From positions 62,953,355 to 63,017,354 of the forward strand of contig NC_053492.1 in NCBI RefSeq assembly GCF_905171775.1: 64,000 nucleotides of DNA, written 5' to 3'. This stretch comes from Rana temporaria. Its lineage: Eukaryota; Chordata; Amphibia; Anura; Ranidae. A program made the position numbers and the translations under genes. Shown one piece after another: positions 56,601 through 64,000 of the stretch. The notes below the pieces were generated by a model. It was not told the origin of the DNA and did not search any database. It saw only the letters and a program-made list of their open reading frames with translations. Each line of letters begins with the position of its first letter. The stretch's first letter is position 1.

Positions 56601-56928
56601 TGCACATTCCCTTTGAAATGAATAAAAACATTGCTGCTGCCCATCCAGTTTACAGAGCCCATTGAAAGTTGCACGTCTCTATTGGGAAAAAAGAACAAAG
56701 GGCTTTGATTAAAAAGATAACATCTTTACATTACTTAGATGCTTCCTCTGTGAAATGAATAATTTATTGAAGTTTGTTAATAAGCGGCTTACTTAATTAA
56801 AAATGTCCTAGTATAGATAGCCTCAGAATCTGAGACAGACACTCATCCTGCATAACATTTATTATGCACGCTCAGAAACTCCAACAGTTACAGCAATGTA
56901 AAAACATGCATTTTACATTATTACAGAT
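53644..56928. other. Mostly unique sequence, no recognisable gene
   Basis: About 3.3 kb, presumably PTCHD1 intron. Small inverted motif GATGCTGCAGC/GCTGCAGCATC near 54570-54600. No exon with splice sites was convincing. No bounded repeats seen. Confidence 0.4.
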
Positions 56929-57083
56929 ACACTATATTACCAAAGGTATCGGGCCCCTATGCCTTTACACACACACATACATGAATTTTAATGGCATCCG
57001 TTTCTTAGTTCATAGGGTTCAAAATTGAGTTGACCCACCCTTTGCAGTTCTAAAAGGTCTTCTAGGAAGGCTGTCCACAAAGT

Positions 57084-57300
57084 TTAGGAGTATGTCCATG
57101 GGATTGTTTGACCATTCTTTAAGAAGCACATTTGTAAGGTCAGGCACTGATCTAGATGAGAAGGCCTGGCTCGCAGTCTCCTCTTTAATTTATCCCAAAG
57201 GTGTTCTATCAGGTTGAGGTCAGAACTCTCTGCAGGCCAGTCAAGTTCCTCCACCGTAAACTCGCTCATCCATGTCTTTATGGACCTTGCTTTGTGCACT
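57084..57300 (-). pseudogene. Tc1-like transposase C-terminus, inverted arm
   Basis: The minus strand reads GPVHKARSIKTWMSEFTVEE, LDWPAESSDLNLIEHLWDKL and RRLRARPSHLDQC, the C-terminal DDE region of a Tc1 transposase. Confidence 0.85.
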
Positions 57301-57304
57301 GGTC

Positions 57305-57720
57305 CAAATCGATTTGGTGGAGGGGGAATTATGGTGTGAGGTTGCTTTTCAGGGGTTGGGCTTCCAGTGAAAGGAACTCTTAAGGCGTCAGCATAACAAG
57401 ACATTTAGGACAGTTTCCCAACTTTGTGGGAACAGTTTGAGGATGTGCCCTTCATGTTCCAACATGATAGTGCACCAGTGCACAAAGCAATGTCCAGTGG
57501 AGGATCTTGACTGTCCTGCAGAGAGTCCTGACCTCAACATGACAGAACACCTTTGGGATGAATTGGAGCGGAGACTGCGAGCCAGGCCTTCTTGTCCACA
57601 TCAGTGCCTGACCTTACAAATGCACTTCTGGAAGAATGGTCTAACGTTCCCATAGACACTCTCCTAAACCTTGTGGACAGCCTTTCTAGTAGAGTTGAAG
57701 CTGTTAAGGGTGGGCCAACT
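57305..57720 (+). pseudogene. Tc1-like transposase C-terminal half, decayed
   Basis: The plus strand reads NRFGGGGIMV, GCFSGVGLPVKGTLKASA, then WEQFEDVPFMFQHDSAPVHK and SPDLNMTEHLWDELERRLRA, with several stops and frameshifts. Non-functional. Confidence 0.85.
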
Positions 57721-57733
57721 CAATATTGACTTA

Positions 57734-58118
57734 TGCCGCGTACACGCGATCAGTTCGTCTGATCAAAATGGACCGTTTTCATTAGACGAACCGATAGTGT
57801 GTGGGCCCCATCGTTTTTTTTTCCCATCGATGAAAAAACTTAGAACCTGTTTTAAAATTATCTGATGGTAAAAAAAACGATAGAAAAAAACGATCGTCTG
57901 TGGGGAAATCCATCGGTTAAAAATCAACGCATGCTCAGAATCAAGTCGACGCATGCTCGGAAGCATTGAACTTCATTTTTCTTAGCACGTCGTAGTGTTT
58001 TACGTCACCGCGTTCTGACTGTGTAGGCAAGACTGATGAAAGGCAGCTTCATCGGATATCTGATGAAAAAATCCATCGGTCCAGTTTCATTGGATGAACC
58101 GATCGTGTGTACGTGGCA
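57734..58118. mobile_element. Family C MITE (C8)
   Basis: TGCCGCGTACACGCGATC at the left, GATCGTGTGTACGTGGCA at the right, flanks TTA/TAA. Contains GCATGCTCAGAATCAAGTCG as in C2 and C4. Confidence 0.75.
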
Positions 58119-58155
58119 TAAGACTGGGATGCCATTAAAGTTCATGTGCGTGTAA

Positions 58156-58628
58156 TGCCGCGTACAGACGAGCATACATGTACGATTAAACCGGTCCGCC
58201 GGACCGTTTTCACCGTACATGTATGCCCGGGGATTTCTGTATGGTGACTGTACTCACCATCATACAGAAATCCGCGCGTAAACAATACGCGGGGCGTGTC
58301 CGCGCCGTCGCCGCGACGATGACGCGGCGACGTGGGCGGTCCTGCCAGTTAAATGCTTCCACGCATGCGTCGAAGTCATTCGACGCATGCGAGGGATTGC
58401 GGGCGCTCGGACATGTACACTAGGTCTGTACAGACGACCGAACATGTCCGAGGGGACAGGATTCCAGCGTGCTGTTTTAAAACAAACCCGGAAATATTTG
58501 CCCGCTGGGAAAAGGCCCGGCGGGCAAATGTTTGCTGGAATCCTGCCCGCTCGGGCCTACACACGACCGAACATGTATGCTGAAAGTTACCAGTTTCAGC
58601 AGACATGTTCGGTCGTCTGTACGGGGCC
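58156..58628. mobile_element. Family C MITE (C9), TSD TAA
   Basis: TGCCGCGTACAGACGAGC at the left, TCGTCTGTACGGGGCC at the right, TAA on both sides (58153-58155 and 58629-58631). Interior arms CATACATGTACGA and AACATGT(C/A)CG differ from C8 although the two lie 38 bp apart. Confidence 0.78.
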
Positions 58629-58937
58629 TAAAGGCAGGTGTCCTAATACTTTTGGTAATATAGTGCCTATACAGCTATCTATACAGACCTTACACTTACC
58701 TATTATACATTTTCTATCATATATTTTCTAGTACAATGGTGTGTTATGTAAAGCATACCATTTATCAAAATTACCATTTTCGGTTACCAAAAGGGGGGGC
58801 GTGGCTAGCCGCGGTCAGAGATGGCAGCTTGAGAGCGGAGCTCCGTACCAGCGGGACACATAGCGGCACATAGCAGCTGACCAGGCGAACTTCAACACCC
58901 GGGACCAGTGCCTATCTCCCTGGGGAACCCTCCGACC

Positions 58938-60092
58938 ATGACGAGGAAGAGAAAGGAGGACAGGAAACCGCACAAGCTGACGGAATTCTTCCCGTTCAGC
59001 CAGCATGGAGGTAGGTAAGATGGCGCCGGCTTGTCCTACATGCCAGCGCGCCCCGCTCGCTCTCCTCCTCTCTCCTCTACCTCACAAAGCAGGCACAGTG
59101 GGTCCCAAGGCAGCCCGCAGTCATGTCCTGACACTCCACAAACAGCTAGCCCAGCAAAGGCTAGATTCAGAATGGAGGAACCACAGTGCAGCCCAGTACC
59201 AGGGCCTGATGCAGACTCAGGGGATGACACAAGTGAACTCCCTGCTAGAATTGAAAAATTCCCCACCACAAATCAGCCTGTTTTGGATACGGTGTTAAAG
59301 GACATGCTGCTCTCCCTCAGAAGCACCATTCAGGCAGACATGATGTCCTGCATGAACAAATTCCACACAGACATACAAGCAGTGGAAACGAGGGTAGAAC
59401 ATATCGAATCCAAGATGGGCGAATATGCCACTACAATCAATGATCTTGTAGATGCCCAGGAACAGGGAGAGGATGAGATGGAGGGCGTTAAAGCTAAGCT
59501 GGCAGATTTAGAGGACAGGAGTAGGAGAAATAACTTAAAAATTAGAGGTATCCCTGAATCAGTGCAGCAAGGAGAACTCAAGGCCTACGCCGCCACTATG
59601 TTCTCAGAACTACTTCCTGACCTCACTGCGATCGATGTCACGATCAACAGAATCCACCGCCTCCCGAAACCATCCTATCTCCCTGACAATATACCCAGGG
59701 ATGTTATCTTGAGACTGCACTTCTTCCACGTTAAGGAACAGTTAATGGCAGTCATGCGCACCAAAGACCGTATACCATCCAATTACCAGCACTTGCTATT
59801 CTACGCTGACCTTTCTCAGTATACCTTGAAAAAGCGGAGAAACCTGGCTACTATAACTAAGGCACTGAGGAACCATCAGATAACCTATAGGTGGGGTTTT
59901 CCAACCAGCATCACCATCACTAAGGAGGGCAGAAACCATGTGGTGACCTCGCTGGACGGTGGCCTGACCTTACTTAGGGAATGGAACATTCTCCCTGATG
60001 CTGCAGACACAGCTGACATTGTGAAAAAACCAAGACCAGTGGACCAGGAGTGGAAGATGGTCACTACCAAAAATTCTAAAAAACACGCCTAA
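58938..60092 (+). pseudogene. L1 ORF1 (RNA-binding protein), early stop
   Basis: ORF1 proteins of L1 elements trimerise through a coiled coil and bind RNA through an RRM and C-terminal domain. ATG at 58938 opens MTRKRKEDRKPHKLTEFFPF, but an in-frame TAA lies at 59016-59018; the same frame then runs uninterrupted to a TAA ending at 60092. Visible: a coiled-coil-like stretch (AVETRVEHIESKMGEYATT ... LADLEDRSRRNN), the RRM start LKIRGIPESV, and the C-terminal portion with DVILRLHFFHVKEQ and KRRNLATITKALR. About 385 residues if the stop is ignored. The usual alternative start at 59031 would lose only the basic N-terminus. Confidence 0.88.
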
Positions 60093-60650
60093 GCCTGGCA
60101 TGCATAAATACAGTATTAAGTCCCGTGGGGGGGGCTTGGCTTTCTTCATCACAAACTCTCCCCCCTAATTGTGCCTGAGCAGCTTCCTGCTGCACTCTGA
60201 GAAACTGTTGTTCTCTTTTGACCAATTTGTCGGTTCTGAAGTTTGAATGTCTGCTGCAGCTCTCATGCCGGAACTGCAGTTTTGTTTTTTATTTTCATTT
60301 TTCTGCTTATTTTATTTATTTTCTTGCCTTGTTTTTTCCCGTCCTTCGAAGCACATCCAGAAGGCCGGCTGGCCATTCGTTACGAATCACCTGAGATTTC
60401 ATCTGCTGAACAACTATCTCACTGACTATGGCTTGGATTCGACTCTGGTCCACAATGGAGTATCATTGACACCGAGGATTCCAAAAGGTTGCATGAATGT
60501 TCTCCTAATCGTGAGTACTATGAATACACTTGCCCTGTACACCTGCAACTGCTTATGCTGCTCCCTACTCACAATGGGGGAGTTTGTTCATTTTCCACGC
60601 CACCTGACTCCGATGTGGAGTCTTCAACTCAATAACACTACTCAGACATT

Positions 60651-62980
60651 ATGGGAGTGACGTTTCTCTCTATTAATACTAAGGGCCTAAATCACCCCGC
60701 TGTGGGCCGAGGCCTTGCAACACGGAGGTGATATTCTGTGCGCTCAGGAAACGCATTTCCGTGTCTCGGCTCAACCTCAATGCTCCCACAAGAATTTTCT
60801 TCATGTTTTCATGGCAAGTGCCGAACTTAAGAAGCAGGGTGTCCTCACGGCTATACGGGACTCAGTCTCCTTTCAGCTTCATGAGGAAATCCAAGATGGT
60901 AATGGCAGATATCTTATCATAATTTGTGACATCAACTCCGTTACGCACACACTGGTAAACGTATACTCTCCCAACCGCCATCAAATACGCTTCATTAACA
61001 GGCTCATGAAAAGAGTTGAGCGCATCAGGAAAGGTGCCCTGTTACTCTGTGAAGACTTCAACCTAGTTCCTGAGAGAACTATAGACTCTACTTTTACTCC
61101 TTCTCGTGTGGGCCCATCACTTCAGCAAACAATATGCCAACATAACTTATTTGATGCGTGGAGATGTCACCATGCCGACGAGAGAGACTTTACCTTTTTT
61201 TCATCCCCACATAGGTCCTACTCGAGGATAGACTTATTTTTGGTTGACTTTGGCCTTCTATACAAGACTACTAAAACGGCCATTAATGCTATCACTTGGT
61301 CGGACCACGCGTCCGTATCTCTCTCAATATCCGATGCTCTTTCGGTGGGCCCAGTGTGGAGAGCTAACCCTGCACTCCTACAAATGCCGGACTCGAAGAC
61401 CTCCTTGGAGGATCATTTATGGGAATTTTTTGAGGTTAATGTAAACTCAGTGGATGATTGTTCTGTTCTATGGAATGCACATAAGGCTTTCATGAGGGGA
61501 ATTTTTATTAAGATTGGGGCAGGGGTAAAGAGGCGGAGGCAAAAACGCATCAACGACTTAACCACTGAAATTGATGTTTTAGAAACCCAGAATAAACAGG
61601 CTCCTTCTCCCCTGGTGTCTAGCAAACTAACGAGGCTACGATGTGACCTTAGGATGTGCCTTCTGGATGACTTCGAGAAGTCGTCTAGGCGGCTTAAAGC
61701 TCAATTTTACGCTAATGGCAACAAGGCAGGTAAAATATTGGCACGTTGACTCCGCGGACATAGATATAAATCCAAGATCCCTTTCATTATACACCCCACG
61801 TCTAGAATTAAACACTATCACCCTAAGGATATAGCAGATGCTTTCAGCAGCTACTATGCATCCCTTTACAATCTTGAGCAAGACCCCCACACTTATCAAC
61901 CTAAGCCAGCTTTGATAGATGATTTTTTATCTAAATTGTCCCTACCCCGATTGACCTCTGATCAACTCCAGGAGCTAAACTCCCCATTTACCATTCAGGA
62001 AGTTAATTTGGCCATAGACTCCTTACCATCTAACAAATCCCCAGGCCCAGATGGGTTTGTAAGAGAATATTATAAAACATTCAAGCAGATACTGTCTCCC
62101 CACCTGGTTAAGGTATTTAATGGTGCGGTTGCCTCAGCTTCTTTCCCCTCAGAAATGTTAAAAATGTTGATTATTACGTTACCCAAGCCGGGGAAAGACC
62201 CATCTGAACCACAACATTTCCGGCCCATTTCACTCCTTAATCTAGATCTAAAGTTGTATGCTAAACTCATTGCCCTTCGTTTGAATGAAATTCTCCCGGT
62301 CCTAGTGAATTCTGATCAATCTGGATTCACGAAGGGGTGCCAGACATCGGATGCCACCAGGCGCTTAATTTACATTATTCACTGCGTAAACCGAACACAA
62401 ACGCCTTCTCTGCTCCTTGCTTTGGATGCAGAGAAGGCATTCGATAGAGTGCACTGGGGTTACTTGGCTATGGTGTTGGCTGCTTTTGGCTTTGCAGGAT
62501 CAGTTTTCTCGGCCATTATGGCGTTGTATACCTGTCCAACGGCACAGGTGTTCACGTCTGGAGTTCTGTCCACGCCATTCCAAATCACAAATGGCACGCG
62601 CCAGGGCTGTCCGCTTTCTCCTTTGATTTTCAATTTGGTGATGGAGCCCCTGGCGTGTTACATTTGCGATCACCCACAGATCTCTGGTTTTAGAGCCCCT
62701 AATACAACACACGATCAGCCTCTTCGCTGACGACGTAATTTTGATACTAACAGATGTGGAAAAATCCCTGGCTTCGGTACATCAGTCCTTGCAAGTGTTT
62801 GGTCAAATGTCCTACTACAAAGTTAACGAACATAAATCCTATATTTTGGGCTTGAATATTAGTAACGGACTACAGAGAAAGCTGGCCAGCTCTTTCCCAT
62901 ATACTTGGGACAAAGTGGGGATAAAATATCTAGGCATCACCCTTACACCTACAGCTGCTAACCTGGTCAGGGCTAACTAC
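60651..62980 (+). pseudogene. L1 ORF2 (endonuclease and reverse transcriptase), broken
   Basis: ATG at 60651 opens MGVTFLSINTKGLNHP, then a frameshift near 60690-60712 leads into the endonuclease frame: CAQETHF (catalytic Glu), VNVYSPN, CEDFNLVPE (usually GDFN), SRIDLFLVD and WSDHASV. An in-frame TGA at 61747-61749 follows ILAR and is probably a decayed CGA. RT then runs in the same frame: KSPGPDGF, HFRPISLLN, LALDAEKAFDRV and GTRQGCPLSPLIFN. A second frameshift near 62700 shifts to ISLFADDVIL, whose FADD catalytic box is at 62723-62734. The reading stops at 62980 in the YLGITLTPTAANL region because of a hAT insertion. Confidence 0.92.
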
Positions 62981-63199
62981 CAGGGCCGGACTGGGAGTAA
63001 AAACCAGCCCTGGAAAACATTTCATACCAGCCCCATAGCATTATTATACCAGCCCAACATCATAACGTCATTATTTTTTTGTTCATAAAAGAGAAAACCA
63101 TACATTTTAAAGAAATATTTAAAGAGCGTATTATATAAAGATAAGACAGATATGAAAGCACATAGGGCTAGGGAGATATATATATATATATATATTACA
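62981..63199 (+). mobile_element. hAT-like element, left end only
   Basis: CAGGGCCGGACTGGGAG begins exactly where L1 coding similarity stops. The adjoining 8 bases CTAACTAC (62973-62980) would be the TSD; the matching copy is not within the window. The element is itself interrupted at about 63200. Confidence 0.55.
63172..63195. repeat. Short (TA)n run
   Basis: About ten TA dinucleotides just before D3; the likely TA target of the D insertion. Confidence 0.8.
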
Positions 63200-64000
63200 C
63201 AGTGGAACCTCGGATTACGAGCATAATCCGTTCCAGGAGAATGCTCGTAATCCAAAGTGCTCACATATCAAAGTGAGTTTCCCCATTGAAGTTAATGGAA
63301 ACGAAAATAATTTGTTCCGCATTGACTTCAATTGAATGCAATACCGCATGTGGTGGGGGGCGCCGGAGAGCATCGGAGACACTCGGAAATGTCACTTGCC
63401 ACTTGTCACCAGATTCAGCATGTCACTTGCCATCCGTCCCCTGCCACCAGATTTAGTGTGTCACTTGCCACCCATCCCACAGCGTTTCACTTGTCACTTG
63501 GACTAGGTGACAGCAGGGGGACTGGGCGACAGCAGGGGGACTGGCCGACAGCAGAGGACTGGGCGACAGCAAGGGGACTGGGCGACAGAGGACTTGGTGA
63601 CAGCAGGGGACTGGGTGACAGAGGACTGGGTGACAGCAGGCTGGGTGACAGCAGGGGACTGGGTGACAGCAGGGGACTGGGTGACAGGGGACTGGGTAAC
63701 AGCAGGGGACTGGGTAACAGCAGGGGACTGGGTGACAGCAGGGGGCTGGGTGACAGAGGGCTGGGTGACAGCAGGGGACTGGGTAACAGGGGACTGGGTG
63801 ACAGAGGGCTGGGTGACAGAGGACTGGGTTACAGCAGGGGGCTGGGTGACAGAGGACTGAGTGACAGCAGGGGACTGGGTGACAGCAGGAGACTGGGTGA
63901 CAGAGGACTAGTTGACAGCAGGGTACTGGGTAACAGGGGACTGGGTGACAGAGGACTGGGTGACAGCAGGGGACTGGGTGACAGGGCACTGGGTGACAGA
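63200..64000. mobile_element. Family D element (D3), runs off the window
   Basis: CAGTGGAACCTCGGATTACG opens the element next to a TA run, followed by the family phrases GTCAATGGAAAC-like and GCATTGACTTCAATTGAATGC and the GGGGGGCGCCGGAGAGC segment. A minisatellite then fills the rest of the window; the right TIR is outside it. Confidence 0.6.
63504..64000. repeat. 16-18-bp minisatellite
   Basis: Tandem variants of GGGGACTGGGTGACAGCA, with shorter units (GAGGACTGGGTGACA). Units lack stop codons in frames on both strands, giving misleading long frames rich in GDWVT or CHPVP. It continues past the window end. Confidence 0.95.

Larger units (their letters stand above)
56930..58665. mobile_element. 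Tc1-like fold-back element with two family C insertions (Tc1-II)
   Basis: The left end CACTATATTACCAAAGG after TA is mirrored by the right end CTTTTGGTAATATAGTG. The left arm is an inverted copy of the transposon's own 3' end, so C-terminal transposase sequence is present on both strands. Family C elements lie at 57734-58118 and 58156-58628. Same Tc1 subfamily as Tc1-I. Confidence 0.75.
58793..62980 (+). mobile_element. L1-type LINE, 5'-complete-looking, defective, 3' interrupted
   Basis: A G-rich start GGGGGGGCGTGGCTAGCC, a short 5' region (about 145 bp), ORF1, a spacer, then ORF2 with endonuclease and reverse transcriptase domains. The copy ends at 62980, where a hAT terminus begins, so the RT thumb, C-terminal part of ORF2 and 3' UTR are not in this window. 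Multiple inactivating changes are seen. Confidence 0.88.

Noticed and set aside
53644..56928. Earlier PTCHD1 exons in the upstream intronic region
   Set aside because: No frame in this region or in 47526-64000 reads like the N-terminal half of a patched-domain protein.
63453..63989. 178-residue Cys/His/Pro-rich minus-strand frame and 117-residue plus-strand frame
   Set aside because: Both lie wholly in the minisatellite and are repeat artefacts.
1..64000. CRISPR-like arrays, operons or prokaryotic islands
   Set aside because: Tandem arrays have no spacers of unique sequence, and the gene structure, repeats and splice sites are those of a vertebrate.

Overview
The window looks like an intron-rich, transposon-saturated vertebrate nuclear genome, most probably an anuran amphibian (a ranid-type frog is my inference from the mix of short inverted-repeat elements). 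The one confidently recognised host gene is on the minus strand at 45876-47509: the large terminal coding exon of PTCHD1 (patched domain containing 1), open from a clean splice acceptor to a stop codon and ending in a PDZ-type C-terminus. The bases above 47510 are therefore PTCHD1 intron (at least in part), and those below 45876 are its 3' UTR followed by downstream DNA. A second, unidentified possible terminal exon lies on the plus strand at 3196-3474. No other host gene, tRNA, rRNA or CRISPR array was recognised.

Nearly everything else that can be interpreted is mobile DNA. Families were separated by terminal inverted repeats (TIRs) and by target-site duplications (TSDs) read directly from the sequence. 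They are: (A) TTAA-flanked elements ending CCACTTAAGG/CCACTTGC; (B) 3-bp-TSD elements ending GGGGCAGATCCAC (PIF/Harbinger-like); (C) 3-bp TNA-TSD elements ending GGCC..GTACACACG; (D) TA-flanked elements ending CAGTTGAACCTTGG; (T2/Kolobok-like) TTAA-flanked elements beginning AGGGGTTGTAAAGG or AGNGGNGGTTCACC; several hAT-like elements, four of them with perfect 8-bp direct repeats; Tc1-like elements with decayed transposase pieces; one broken L1-type LINE; two probable solo LTRs; and a fold-back retroposon-like family with 14-16-bp TSDs.

Layout. 1-2715: a TA-flanked element holding a small C element and a hAT element, which carries a 20-bp satellite. 3600-4955: hAT-like element with a family A insert. 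5530-8446: A and B elements. 8486-12700: a Tc1 derivative containing a B element with a 2-kb near-perfect palindrome, a second B element and a probable retroviral solo LTR. 12900-23700: alternating A, B, D, T2 and hAT elements, minisatellites and fold-backs. 25871-27147: hAT element with an array in alternating orientations. 27500-41000: C, T2 and B elements and two fold-back retroposons. 45876-47509: PTCHD1 exon. 47795-53643: two Tc1 copies, a solo LTR with two inserts and a perfect 34-bp hairpin. 56930-58665: Tc1 fold-back with two C inserts. 58790-62980: L1 with broken ORF1 and ORF2, cut by a hAT end, then a D element leading into a minisatellite that runs off the window.

Nothing here forms an operon or pathway. 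The organising principle is nested insertion, which lets relative ages be read. The most unusual structures are the 2-kb palindrome with mirrored TATA boxes, three central CACGTG boxes and mirrored poly(A) signals (8795-10835), and the fold-back family that sits between long target duplications.
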